Part shown: positions 47,320 to 59,285 of the stretch, piece by piece | Position numbering within the stretch: the stretch's first letter is position 1 | Layout of the letters: every line of letters begins with the position of its first letter | NCBI GenBank assembly: GCA_027422505.1 | Contig: JAPQWV010000001.1 | Coordinates: 124,001-188,000, forward strand | Direction: 5' to 3' | DNA length: 64,000 nucleotides | Source of the DNA: Craterostigma plantagineum | Lineage: Eukaryota > Streptophyta > Magnoliopsida > Lamiales > Linderniaceae | The notes under the pieces: generated by a model | The model's input: only the letters and a program-made list of their open reading frames with translations | Database searches by the model: none | Told to the model about the DNA's origin: nothing | Translations under genes and position numbers: made by a program

Positions 47320-48938
47320 TATTTAATTCATATTTTTCTTTTCTTCTTCGACTATTATACCCGAATTAATCGCTCATTTAAAAATACGTACTAAACTAAT
47401 ACGTACCAAAAAAGGCCTGGCTTTGCTATTTGGTTGTAGTCAGTTGGGCCGCAATTCACGGTCCATTTCAGGGACCACTCAGCGCTCAAGCCCTTCTTCT
47501 CACCGTTATAAAATGGCATCGTTTGATTGAATTAGGGTTTAAAGAAAACATCTATCAATCAATGTAGCGCCTCTTTCGCAGTCTGTATTGGCTGGCTAGC
47601 TGATTTCTTCAACTGACGTTGATTATTTTATTTTGTGTGCGCGTGTGTGTGTATGACGTACGGAATCGCACGTAGTTCTTCTTGGGATCTCTAAATTGCT
47701 GTGATTTCTGAGATTTTATCTGTGCGTAAACTGATCTGTGTCCGTTCTGCTTGAGACTTCTCCCATCTGAAAAAAGAAAGTGGAGCTGCTCTTCAATGTA
47801 ACTGGACAACAACACTTCATTCATACTATTCATTTCATTTCTGTCCGTCTTTTAATTCCTTGTTTTTCTCGTCTGATTTTATTCTTAGACATATCCTGGA
47901 AAACGATTTCTTACACCATCCGATGTTTGATTGTCCCTGTGAATTCAGTTAAATGGACACAAACATTTGAAGATATTTCTTTCGTTTTCGTTTACGCAGT
48001 GATTTCTGTAATTCCATTACGGGCTCGAATTGGGCTTTGGCTATAAACCTTTATTGGGCTTTTGGGCCATTTTAAAGCCCAACTAGCAAAGTTTTACTAT
48101 AACATCGCGGGGCCCTCAATATTTCAATAACGCATACATACGGTAGTTGGATGGTAATAAAAACAGAAATCATTTTGATATTAATTATAGAAAAGGGCCA
48201 TTTCGACAGTACTAAATAGTAAAAAAAAAACACCTCGTATTTAAAAAATGGAAACATCTCTGAACTTTTTGACTGATTAATGAACTAAAAAATCTGGTTA
48301 AATAGTAGATTTCGTTTCACTTCACTTGACTGCAATGCTATTGCAAACAACTGTGCAACATTATATTTTGTGGTGTAAGAATCCTCCGACGTATACGCGA
48401 GACCTATAAAAGTCATACAGAACAAATCTTGTCCGAAGTGTTGCTGACGTCATTATCCACTTCTGTGTAAGCCCACAGGTGTACTACTCCATCTGCAAAG
48501 ACGTTCTCATCAGTAGCGTTTTATCCCCTGATATACAACGTTTCATCAAACTAGAGAAGGTGCTGCTTTATCTACATAATCAATTGTTCGTACTGTGTGC
48601 TGTCGTCTACTTTCGAGTTTTTTTTTTCTTACCTTATACGATACGTTGTCACTTGTTTCGGGAAAGAAATATTATAGTCGTTAGCTGCAGTATACGTTAA
48701 GCATTCTCCCTAAGAACATATTAATATCTTATTATACCGAAAAATTCAAATTAATATATGTAGTCATCGTCCGTGAGAAAAGCAAATCTTCAAAAGACTG
48801 AGGAACCCTTGTTGGAGATGTAGAACACGTGCAATTTCTTACAATTGAATTGATCATTCCAAAGCATATGAATTTTGCACGTGCCCTGCTTCTCCAGCGT
48901 GAGTTGCTCGCCCATTAGACAATCTCCATTAATCTCTG

Positions 48939-48943
<5 letters not shown>
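47320..48943. other. Intergenic with an orphan promoter-like segment
   Basis: PP2C 3' UTR, then the promoter-like cluster at 47445-47540 (annotated separately). AT-rich sequence without supported genes follows. Confidence 0.4.
47445..47540 (+). promoter_or_regulatory. Orphan site II / TATA / telo-box cluster
   Basis: TGGGCC at 47445-47450, TATAAAA at about 47507-47513 and a telo-box AGGGTTT at 47534-47540, in the order seen in growth-related plant promoters. No coding frame of note follows within 1 kb, so the product would be a non-coding RNA or an undetected short peptide. Confidence 0.35.
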
Positions 48944-48976
<33 letters not shown>

Positions 48977-49021
48977 AAATGTAGCTTTTCACTCTCTCTC
49001 TCTCACTCTCTCTCTCTCTCT
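48944..49021. repeat. (TA)n and (CT)n microsatellites
   Basis: About 31 bp of TA repeats, a short spacer, then CT repeats. No gene is associated. Confidence 0.9.
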
Positions 49022-51067
49022 GTGTGTTGTGTAATAATCGTATTATTGAAGTCTTTGGAACAGCTCTAGCTGAGTATGAAGAAGAGGAGCAATACAAAGC
49101 CGATGTATTTATAGGGGGAGTTGGGAGGGAAGAGTGATGGTAATTTTTATATAGGGACAAGGAAAATAAACAAAAGTGAGAAATAACTCAATGGAGTCTT
49201 GAAGTGGGCATTCTTTAAATACTCATATCATCATGCAAGAAAAGTAAATAATGCATTTATTTTATGAATATGGTGTGTTTCCTCCTCTCGGCATGTAACA
49301 GTAATAATACACCTAATACAAACAATCGTAATTATTTTTCAAATACGTCTCTTCTCCCATCCCATGCAAAGCTATCTAAAGTTTTACTTTTTTCCTGAGA
49401 GACCTCAATTGAATTGATTGCATGAAGAAGAAAATATATGAAGTTGAGATTCTAAAGCAAACACAGAAATGATGAGACACTTTTTTGCTCCAAGATGTGA
49501 CCCTCAAATTTAATTTTGACACTTACCCCGGTAGTTAAATCATCATACTTCAACATTTTACCTATTTATTTATTTACTATTTGATTATCAGACGTTCCAT
49601 CCCTTTGAATTTTTGCACCCGTCAATTACTAATGTCTCAATATTTTTGCATCGTCTAGCAATGTAGGTTATCAACTAGTTTTCCTTTTATGGTTTTACTC
49701 TTCACTATGCATGTAGATATATAGGGAGGGTGTACCATATATTATGCCCACGCAAGCATATATAGACAATACATATTTCAATATGCAATTAATCAAGTGA
49801 AAATGCATAGCTATAGCCTATGTTGTAATAGAAACTAGTCACATATAACATGTAAGCATGGGTGTTTACCATTTGGGAATTGAATTACTTGATGGCTACC
49901 GTAGAAATTATTAATAAGTAATGCCCATCGTATTAAATAGCCGTGGCCTCAAATTTCTCGAGCAAGTACAACGACGAGACACCTTGCCCACAACTATTAT
50001 TTAATATAATAATATGTAACAAAATTTTAATTTGACCAAGACGATTCACCCAGATACCAAATATCAGAAATTATGATGAATGTGGATTGAAAATACGACA
50101 AGATGTGATGATAGCTTCAAAGCACGCCCGTGCTGTGCCTTGCGTGTTGTGCGCGAGTTACCTATGAGCGTAATAATAATATTGTCACATATATATAATC
50201 GGAATATATTTATATTATCAAACATTGCAATAATTTTAGAAAATGGCTTGTATGAAAAATCTAGTATGACTTGAGCTTGGTTGGAGTGTTGCAAACGACG
50301 ACATTTTCATGTTTAAACTATGTTCGATTTTGAGAATCTGAGCAGAATAATATGATAAGTCGTACTAAAAAAAAATTAATCGAAACTTCTTTTTTTTTTC
50401 AGGATGAGCTTTAATTGAAAAGATGAGCTAATTAGAGGAAGGGTTTGGGTGGCGTGTGCATGTATCGCAAGGAAGAAGTTGTCGTTGTAATGAAAATAGG
50501 GAGCAGGGCAGTTCCCAATGCAGATAATATTCCCCCTAATCTTCTCCTATTTCAGACAAAATTTATCTATTTATTTTTCCACACACACCATATGAATATT
50601 TTGCTGTAAGAGTTGCATATATATACAGACACACATCTGATGATAAAGTGACAGTTGATGATGTTATAAGTATGACTTTGCTTGCAGGCTATCGTCACCC
50701 CCAATCTCCACGGAAGGTTAAATCGGCGGTTAACCTTTTCTTTTCTTTTATATTTTTAATAGAAGGTACTACTAAGTTATTAAAAAAATATACATAATTC
50801 GTGTGAAGACGACTTAACAAACTGATTGGACTTTATTATGTGGGCCAAAATACTGATCCATATAAGGCCCACATGGCAAAAAGTTATTTGAAACTATGGA
50901 GAGGCATTAAATGGCCGATAAAAGGGCCCATTTTATATCGAGTCCAGAGGTCGTAAAAATGGTATATTTTGTTGTTGATTTACTATCTTGAGTGGTGGAG
51001 AGGAGAAACATTAATGATATATGAGAATCATCGTTTCAATATATGATTAATCAGCATATAATGGGAA
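49022..51067. other. Intergenic, nothing recognised
   Basis: AT-rich sequence without supported ORFs, RNA genes or repeats. Confidence 0.4.
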
Positions 51068-51076
51068 ATATTATAA

Positions 51077-51473
51077 GGTGAATCTATAGAAAAATACTCA
51101 ATTGGATAAAATTTTTACAATTAGAAAATTTTATAGATAGGTACCCGATTTAATTTTTACCAGTTTCTTTAGTCATGTCGTACCTTCCTGTGTGTATTTT
51201 GCGTACCATAACACGTTGATATAGGGTATCTAAATATAGCATACGTCATACCTACCGCATACCTGTGTGTTACATAGGGCGTACCTAAATTAGCATACGT
51301 CGTACCATTTGCTGTTATATAAGGTACCCAAATGTGTTGATTTAGGGTACTCAAATGTGTCGTATGGTGTATGGTACATATGTTTATTCTATTAGGTACC
51401 TACACATAAAAAATCCTGACAAGGTACTAAATTACAAGTTTTTATCCAAATAGATACTATGTGTAAAGACCCC
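51077..51473. mobile_element. MITE family 'TACC', copy C, 9-bp target duplication
   Basis: 397 bp, starts GGTGAATCTATAG and ends GTAAAGACCCC. ATATTATAA flanks it at 51068-51076 and 51474-51482. The interior is shared with copies A, B and D. The duplication size points to the Mutator superfamily. Confidence 0.85.
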
Positions 51474-51956
51474 ATATTATAATAACCTATATAAAGTGTA
51501 GAGATTGTCTACGTCTTGTATATTTAGATCAATAATGCGAGTTCCATTCCACACCTTGTCGTTTTACAAGGGGCACGATGTCATGTAATATTATGATAAT
51601 TAGGTAAACGACGTTATCCTCGGCCAACTGTAAGATATACGATAAGATTATCATATATACATAAAAATAAAATCACACACATAAATATTTGTCATTCAAA
51701 GACAATGTCAAACTTACGGAGATGAGTGGGCCGTCTTAAAATAATGAGAAAGATTAAAGTAATACAATCCACTAATGAGAAGGGGACCCACCACAGCATG
51801 AATTAATTCGTTAATTAGATATCATAAATCACATAAACGGCAACCCGTGGCTTTCACGCGCCAGGCTGCTTCGTGGATAACTTGATTTGCTAATATCAAC
51901 GATTTATTTTAGCTTGAAGATGAAGAGTCTCGAACATAGATTATTAAATCTTTTTA

Positions 51957-52356
51957 GTAACATCTACATAAGTACCTACTTGAATAATTTTCTTACAAAT
52001 AGATACCCATGTCAGAAATTTTTACAGTATGTATCCGATTAATGTTTATCAGTTTCTTCAGTCATGTATGGCGTACCATAACACGTTGATATAGGGTACC
52101 TAAAGGTATTTATACGGCGTACCTTATGTGTTATAGACGGCGTACCTTGTGCTAATACGGCGTACTATTTTCTCAACGTATGACGTACCACTACACGTTG
52201 ATATAGGGTACCTAAATGTGTTGTATGGCGTACCTACGGTAGATCGGATACCTATCTACAAAAAAATTATTCTACTAGGTACCTACATATAAAAAATCTG
52301 ACAGGGTATTACATTACAAGTTTTTTTTTTCCAAATGAGTATTTATGTGTAAAGAC
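51957..52356. mobile_element. MITE family 'TACC', copy D, 9-bp target duplication
   Basis: 400 bp, starts GTAACATCTACATAAG and ends GTGTAAAGAC. ATCTTTTTA flanks it at 51948-51956 and 52357-52365. Its terminal inverted repeats are about 20-25 bp and imperfect, of the form CATAARTACYYAYTTGRA. It is only 484 bp from copy C in the same orientation. Confidence 0.87.
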
Positions 52357-52365
52357 ATCTTTTTA

Positions 52366-53256
52366 TTCGAATTATCTTTTAGTTATCAGTAGACTTAAAC
52401 ATGCTTTTTATTATAATAATGCAATTTAAACCAAAATTTAATAAAATGTGATTTTTCGCTCGCAATTAATAAAATAAGCAAAACGCAAGCATTGGATGTG
52501 AGGGTAATAGTCGCAATGATGAGGTGGCACCGAGCAAAATGGGCCTCTTCATTTAAAATACATGTTGGGCCCTTATTTGGCCCAACATCGACCAGCGTCG
52601 CGTTCATTAGGTGCGCCTGGCGTTTAATAACCGCGAGGGTTGACGCATCCCACTAACGGCATCGATGGGACGACGTACGCGTTGTATGCAATAATCGAAC
52701 AGCGTCGCGCCTAATGGATGCGACGCCCCATCCATTACATGCGACGACGTCTTTAATCGACGCGACAATTTTTTCCTTATTTAAACCGAGCGTAGTTTGT
52801 GTTATAATTCATAAAATTTCGTAGATATTCAATATGTGTCCAGAAAAATTCAAATAATTGTTTATTTTGGCGGTGAAATCATACACGAATCAAACACCAT
52901 TCGATATAGTTTTCAACCCACGATTATCGCGAAAGCCAATTTCGATTTTCGATTAATTTGTTAGTATGCGGTACGACATGACTCCGTCGATAACACATCT
53001 TTCTCTTTAATCGATCGTGTGGAGAACGAATATTATCAACACTCTCTACTGTATCAGAAACCCATCCGAATGTCTAATGATGCCGAACTTGATTATATTG
53101 AGGTCTTTGTTGAGCAAATGATAACGCTCAGTTCGATCGCAACGTAGATTTAGCGAAATTACCCTATTTTATTTATAATGAAATTAACAACCCTATTAAA
53201 TAGAAAAAGCCGACTTAAACATATAAATTCACAATTATTGATTTATACTTACACAT
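52366..53256. other. Intergenic with a CpG-rich block
   Basis: At about 52590-52780 the base composition turns GC- and CpG-rich, with recurring GCGTCGCG, GGATGCGACG and related motifs between AT-rich flanks. It is probably transposon-derived. No ORF is supported. Confidence 0.45.
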
Positions 53257-53306
53257 CACGTGATGAAGACAAAGACGACCCTAATCCGTTGGATCATCGC
53301 CACGTG
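53257..53306. promoter_or_regulatory. Two G-boxes upstream of DRM1
   Basis: CACGTG at 53257-53262 and 53301-53306 (context CCACGTGTCG, an ABRE-like core), about 280-330 bp upstream of the DRM1 ATG. They fit the ABA-, sugar- or light-responsive expression known for the DRM1/ARP family. Confidence 0.55.
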
Positions 53307-53585
53307 TCGAAATCAACCTCGATCTTATCTACTTCTTCAACTCGCTGTCTGTCTCTTCTCCGCTCGGACCATCCACGTCAGGCGAGCATCTCTCCGATCT
53401 GATCGGACGGCTAACGTTTCATCTCCATCCAAGCAAACTGTTGGACTTTCGTCAATAAATATCTCCCCAAACTTCAGACGATCACTCTTAGCTCTCTCTC
53501 ATCCTATCGAAGAAAAGAGTCAATAGCTTATTAGCTTATAATTAGCGCGTAGTTAACAGTTAGCTTTCTTTAGTTTCTAACAATT

Positions 53586-54756
53586 ATGGGTTTACTCGAT
53601 CAGCTATGGGACGATACCGTGGCGGGTCCTCGACCCGACAACGGTTTGGGCAAACTCAGAAAACACAAAACTTTTAGCTTCGGACAACCTAACACTCCCA
53701 AGGGTACGCTGATCTTTAATATTCTGAGAAGGATGAAATTGGAACTCGTTTTAAGCTTAATTAATCAGTAAACGAGATCGTCGGTAAATAGACAGATCGG
53801 TTAATATAAGGTCGTTCATGACGGGTCTAATCTCTTCAGGATCGTCGTATCATACTTGAGAATTCTGTTTTGAAATCATAGACTTGATCGTTGACTAAAG
53901 TATGATGTGATTCACTTTAAACGATGAAGTTCGTTGCAGCTGCGATAGTGGGCTGTTTCTAATGCATCAGCTTTTATGACTCGTGATTTAGGTGTGTCTG
54001 TTTCTGACCATCCTTTTTGTTCTTTATTTTGACAGAATCAGAAATAGGGAATAGTAGCAGCAGTATCAGCGAGGAATCAGAAACAGTGAGGGTTACGAAG
54101 AGCATAATGATAATGAGGCCGCCGCCTTTGGATCTTAAAGATTCTCCTCCGATTTCCCCGGCGGGGTCAACTCCGCCGGTATCGCCTTTCTCCGGTAAGC
54201 TCTTCGCCGTACGTACTTGTAGCTTAAAAACGACATCGTATCATAACACAAGTATGAGAGGTTTAGCAGCATAGCATAGCAAATCCTGAATTATTGATGG
54301 AATCTGGAAGAATCTCTTGGGGGTATTCTCGTAATTGTAAAACGGCTTGAATGTTTGGGGTTAGTTTCGACATTTTAAACATTAGTGCAATAATGAACGG
54401 GCGTGAATTTAGTAATGGTCCCATTCCCACCCACCAAACAATAATATACACTAGAGTAGATGGTGTCTTTCTTTCTATGATGATCACCACAACCAAGAGA
54501 TTTCATCTTCAGTAATATTATAATTACATGATGCATCATGGCAAATCCGAAATCTCTTATTCTTATTGCATTATTATTACAAGAATCTAGCATGGACTTA
54601 TTAGAGTTGTATTGTGTGTAACGGATATTGAACTATATATTAGTTGGCTCTGGAGGGAGAGAGGCGTTCAGGTTCCGTAGACGATCTGCGTCGTTTGCGT
54701 ATGAGAAGGCGAACGGAGTTGGACCGAGGAGCCCTCCTCCTCCTTACGACCTCTGA
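53586..54756 (+). CDS. DRM1: Dormancy-associated / auxin-repressed protein
   Basis: Small, largely disordered plant protein whose transcripts mark dormant or growth-arrested buds; biochemical role unknown. Three exons, 53586-53703, 54036-54194 and 54656-54756, encode 125 aa. Hallmarks are the N-terminus MGLLDQLWDDTVAGPRPDNG, then GLGKLRKHKTFSF, TKSIMIMRPP, SPAGSTPPVSPFSG and the basic C-terminal REAFRFRRRSASFAYEKA. The third exon extends beyond the usual C-terminus with a short proline run, PPPPYDL. Two G-boxes lie upstream. No breaks were seen; the acceptor for exon 3 is GGAG/GGAGAG, chosen because it alone restores the conserved REAFRFRRR. Confidence 0.94.
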
Positions 54757-55201
54757 TGATATTTCATATGATGAAAATTACGATGATGACGATGATGACG
54801 ATGTCCTAAACGGAGCATGTTCTTTTTGCTTTCTTTTGTTTGGCAGAGGTCGTTGTAGGGACAAAAAAAAGAAGGGTTTTTGCTTGCCTGAGCTTATTGT
54901 GCTTTGTACATACATGTTTTCCCAGTGTAGTTGCTTTGTCCGTCTCTGCGTGTGTGGTTTGATGGTGCAAAATTTTTTATTTTGAGTGGTGAAGAATGAG
55001 TCTGTAATATCTCTACTGCTGTATGGCTCTTGTATGATACAGGCTTCGTTTTGCTTTCACTGTGTGGAATTGGCTCTTGCATTGGCTCTTGCTATTTTTT
55101 AAATGTTTAAAAGTTCTCATACACCTCTAACATCGTTGACACTTGACAAGGAGGCAATGGAGTTCTACAGTTAAATACTACTACAACGATGATTGTTGAT
55201 A

Positions 55202-55254
55202 GAGAGCTCTCAATAAGCATAGTTTACAGAGCTCTCAATAAGCATAGTTTACAG
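55202..55254. repeat. 25-bp tandem duplication
   Basis: GAGCTCTCAATAAGCATAG plus TTTACA occurs twice head to tail without visible mismatch. Confidence 0.9.
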
Positions 55255-55460
55255 GGATGTTGTGTTAATGGATGGGAGTTGAGACTTAAATCATCACCGT
55301 ATTGACTGCGGCCCGATAATTCTCTTAAACAAAACCTAGAGAGATAGATAGCCATGATGGGGTAAAAGAGCCACACAATGGAATACCATAACGTTTATTC
55401 TATTATATTAATAGGGAATGGTGAGTATAGACTGCTTTGGTCCGTAAATATTGAAGTTTT

Positions 55461-55627
55461 TTCAATTATATCACTAATCATTTGTGATAGGGGTGACCTT
55501 CGGTTCAGCATTCCTCCCAGCCTGACTACCTGAAGACAGTGTTTTTCAATTATATCACTAATCCTTTGTGATAGAGGTGACCTTCGGTTCAGCATTCCTC
55601 CCAGCCTGACTACCTGAAGACAGTGAC
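55461..55627. repeat. 84-bp tandem duplication
   Basis: Two head-to-tail copies beginning TTCAATTATATCACTAATC, at 55461 and 55545, differing by only a few bases. Both contain GACCTTCGGTTCAGCATTCC and end CTGAAGACAGTG. Confidence 0.92.
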
Positions 55628-56832
55628 TTTTAGAAAATACGACCAGGTGGGTAGGAATCTGGGGACCTGCGACCTTGTACGGAAAAAGTAAGTGGGCTCT
55701 GACACCGAAGAGGTTTGAGTGGGAAATGTTGTGTAGAGCCGACCAAGGGACACGTGGAGTGCTGTGAGTGGTCGACATTGTGAACAGAGAGGAGGCGCCA
55801 GTCTGACTATAGTACACTTCGCAAGTGCTGCCTCTCCTAGGTTGTACAAGGACGTCGCTATCAAGTGGTCTCAAAGAGTGCCAGCTAGAAAAATAAAGAG
55901 AAAATGAGTATATGGGAACAGACCAAGACGAGATTCAAGACAGACAACACAATATACAAAACACTTAGAAAATATCATGTTTTCATCTTCTTCACTCTGG
56001 TTTCGCCATTAACACACTCTAACGAGCGAGGTGAGCTTGAGTCTGTATTTCCCGACTGTGACTAGTGAATACTATTTCTGGCCGTGGACGTAGGACATCT
56101 GTCCGAACCACGTAAAATCTGTGTCTCTTTCATCTTCTTTCTTACTCAACACTAAAATACATATTCTAAAATGCATCAAGAATACAAGGCCTAGTCCGTT
56201 TCACCATCACCATATTGTTGATGGGTCAAACCCGCATCACTTTGATTTAAAATTTTATTTTTAAATAATTTAATTATAATATAACAATAGAAAATGACTT
56301 ATTGTATTTGCACGTACATTGGTCTAGTATTACTAAGTTGTTCCCAAATAGAAATTGAGGGTTGATGTTGCCAAGCCCAACTATCCATATTGGATCGTAA
56401 ATTTTGCCGCCACATAAAATTATAATGAATATTTTATCAGCTGTCGAGTCAAACTAAAACGTGTTAAAGTCGTGAAGGAACTCGATAGTTCGCGAACCCA
56501 AAAAGTATGTGTGTAAAACAAAAATACAAAAATACGTGGGAAATAATAAGAGCGTCGGTCTCCTCCTCCTCCTCCCTTCTTATTCTTAACCGACTAAGTA
56601 GGGAGATGAGATTCCTTAACCACAAAGAGTCAACGCTTATCCTCAATCAACTCGTCGAATTGCGTGCCGTATCACTCCCTTAAATACACCCCAAAACTAA
56701 CGTTACAACATATCTTTCTATCACTTCCTATTCATAAAATCATCCTTCCTATTTTCCTTTCATTAAAGCTACAACCTCTCCTTTCGAAAAAAAAAAAGCT
56801 ACAACCTCCGTTTCATCGTTTCTAATTCAAAC

Positions 56833-57743
56833 ATGGCAGAATCAACCATCCACAGCAGCGCTCAACAGCCCACCAACCCCGTAAGGATTAATAATCATAT
56901 CGTTGTTCGTCTATTCCTCTCGATATGTTATCCTCGTAATTAACTTTTGCGTTTTTGTGCCGATGAAAAGGTGGTTCTGGCGAATAGGCAAGAACAAGGT
57001 AAAGAAGAAGAAGAAGAAGTGAACCTCAAGTACCTCGATTTCGTCCAAGTATTGGGCCTCCACGCCTTGATGCAGGCCGCAAATCTCTACAACTACGCAA
57101 AGGACAAGTCGGGCCCTCTCAAGCCCAGAGTCGACTCCGTCGAGGGAACCGTCAAGACCGCCGTCCGACCCGTCTACGACAAATTCCACGACGTTCCCAT
57201 CGGCCTCCTCAAGTTCGTCGATCGCAAGGTAATAATAACAACGATAGCAACACCCTCCTCCTTATTTTCGTTTTCATCCCTTTTGTCTCCCTTTGCAGTA
57301 CATGAACATTCTTCCCTCCTTTTTTTTGCCAATTATTTCAGGTCGACGAGTCGGTGAACACGGTCCAAAGCCGCGTGCCGCCGAGCGTGAAGACGGTGTC
57401 GGCCCAAGTCATGGAGAAGGTCCAAGAAGCGCCCAAGTCAGCTCGGTCGGTCATGTGGGACGTGAAGAACGCGGGCGTGGTGGAGACGGCCTCGGGCATG
57501 GCTAGGACCATGTACACAAAGTACGAGCCCGTGGCCGAGCACTACGCCGCCTCGGCCTGGCAGTCGCTGAACAAGCTTCCGTTCTTTCCTCGGGTGGCTC
57601 AGACCTTAGTCGTGCCCACGGCTAGCTACTGCTCGGACAAGTACAACGAGGCCGTTAAGAGCGCCGCCGAGAAGGGGTATAGGGTTGCCACGCACTTGCC
57701 TCTTGTCCCTGTTGACAAGATTTCCCACGCTTTGAGCACCTAA
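56833..57743 (+). CDS. REF/SRPP-like lipid-droplet-associated protein
   Basis: Member of the rubber elongation factor / small rubber particle protein family. In non-rubber plants these coat lipid droplets and affect growth and stress responses. Three exons, 56833-56880, 56971-57228 and 57342-57743, give 235 aa. After a variable N-terminus with an EEEEE run come the family signatures [57 protein letters not shown] and [14 protein letters not shown] helical C-terminal half follows with [27 protein letters not shown]. No transmembrane segment is visible, consistent with monolayer surface binding. It resembles Arabidopsis SRP3 (At3g05500). The RALF gene follows tail to tail, as in Arabidopsis by my recollection. 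Confidence 0.95.
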
Positions 57744-58400
57744 GAATAAATTTCTGAGATTTCCTCTCGTCTGTTTTAGACGGGCGTTCTTTCGTTGTGT
57801 GATGTGGTTTGGGTATATGTGTGTCACCGAGTATTATTATTGTTATAATAAATTATTAGTATAAAAACAAATATCTAATACGTATAGCCGGCGGAGGTAT
57901 TGACAACGATGATTTAGTAATATCGATGATATTTCTGAGGCTCCACAGCATTAATGGAACATGGAACATGGACAAGGCGTGCGAAGCTCTTTTCTTCACA
58001 AGAAAGCAATTGTGGTAAAAACTGAAATAACTTTGTTCCGCTTTCTATGAAAGCGTGACAACTGGGAGATGGTTGTGGCCCAAAATCAATATGAGAAAGA
58101 TATTCGTGAATACGTTTGAGCAATCACAATTCTTCAGCTACATGGGTGTCTCCAAAAATTTAGGGGACGTAGCTTAATTTTTCAGTAAAATTAGGTAGAA
58201 ATTAACGTGAGGAAAGCAAGGTTGACGACTAAATGATTATTTTTAAGTATTCACAACAATCCCTCGTATACCAAGCGAACCATTTAATACACAGTAGATA
58301 AGGAGTTCAACAAAATATAATAATAATATAGAACAATGATCGATCGATACTCTTCTTATATCGACTGCAATCTGCAGCGCAAATCAATTTTACCTTCTCT
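57744..58400. other. SRPP / RALF 3' intergenic
   Basis: Converging 3' UTRs. The sequence is otherwise AT-rich with nothing recognised. Confidence 0.4.
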
Positions 58401-58754
58401 TCAGCTCCTGCAACGAGTGATTGCGCTGCAGTCGCGCCTGTAAGGATTCGCCTGACCTCCCGGGCGGCAGTTGTAGTACGAAGCGCCGCGCCTAGAGCAC
58501 GGAGCATAGTTCCTCTGCAGCGCGCCGTAGCTGATGTAGCGGCGACCCGCTAAGATGCGCCGGCTTGACTCCGAATCGAGGCCGAACTCATCGTCCTCGT
58601 TGTCCAAACACTCGGCTACGGTGCCTCTACACCCGGATCTGACTCCGAACCCGACCGCCGCGTCGTAGAGCCCGATTCCGGCCGACACGTGGCACGCCAG
58701 CATTGATGCGAGGACGAAACAGACTGCTATTATCGTCTTCAAGTGGTTCGCCAT
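58401..58754 (-). CDS. Rapid alkalinization factor (RALF22/33-like) peptide precursor
   Basis: Secreted peptide hormone precursor that signals through CrRLK1L receptors such as FERONIA. Single exon, 117 aa, from ATG at 58754. The signal peptide runs to about AGIGLYD. A propeptide with GTVAECLDNEDDEFG is followed by the S1P-type processing site RRIL. The mature peptide has the receptor-binding YISYGAL motif and four Cys in PCSRRG, YYNCRPG, RRDC and ITRCRS, giving two disulfides. All expected residues are present. The open frame extends two codons upstream of this ATG, but without an ATG. It diverges from the eS21 gene across about 530 bp. Confidence 0.95.
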   Translation of the reverse strand: MANHLKTIIAVCFVLASMLACHVSAGIGLYDAAVGFGVRSGCRGTVAECLDNEDDEFGLDSESSRRILAGRRYISYGALQRNYAPCSRRGASYYNCRPGGQANPYRRDCSAITRCRS

Positions 58755-59028
58755 CGGCAAAACCTATTCGCGGAAGCTTCGTGACTTTTGGTGTGTGGTC
58801 AGAGAATGGTTTCGGATTTTCTTCGTTGCTTACGGAGGAGATGAGAGGCTGATGTGGATTGTGGAGAGAGAGAGCGTGGACCAAGAGAAAGTGGCAGTGG
58901 AAGAAAAGGTATAATAATCAATTATTGATTTATGATTACATAAATAAGTGTGGGCCCCACTTTACATCTGTTAATTCGGCATAACCGCGTCCATAGCCGG
59001 CCAGCTGTAGACTGTATCAATTGTCTAC

Positions 59029-59107
59029 TGGGCCGCGGCCCAATTGTGAATATGGGCTTAATAGGTGACTCGGCCCAATTACAGCTACGGCCCGTGATCT
59101 AGGGTTT
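59029..59107 (+). promoter_or_regulatory. Site II elements and telo-box of the eS21 gene
   Basis: TGGGCC at 59029-59034, GGCCCA at 59037-59042 and 59072-59077, and a telo-box AGGGTTT at 59101-59107. This is the TCP site II plus telo-box combination typical of plant ribosomal-protein promoters. Confidence 0.75.
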
Positions 59108-59285
59108 TTAAGACAAATCCCTCCCTGCCTCGTTGCAACTACAAGAAACCTGCAACTGCATCGTTTCATTCTTCGTCTCGAAAGGTACATTTCTCTTGAT
59201 GCGCTCGACATATTCCGGAATCTGAGTGTTTTGTTGATCTCCTCTTTCTGTTTATGGATTCAGGGTTCTACGATTTCCTGGAAAG

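Larger units (their letters stand above)
54757..56832. other. Intergenic with tandem duplications
   Basis: DRM1 3' UTR to about 55.1 kb. Two tandem duplications follow, a 25-bp unit and an 84-bp unit (annotated separately). The 159-codon minus-strand frame at 55395-55874 runs through the 84-bp duplication and has no family match. The SRPP promoter occupies the right end. Confidence 0.45.

Noticed and set aside
55395..55874. 159-codon minus-strand frame
   Set aside because: Runs through an exact 84-bp tandem duplication (a multiple of three, so the frame survives by arithmetic) and matches no known protein.
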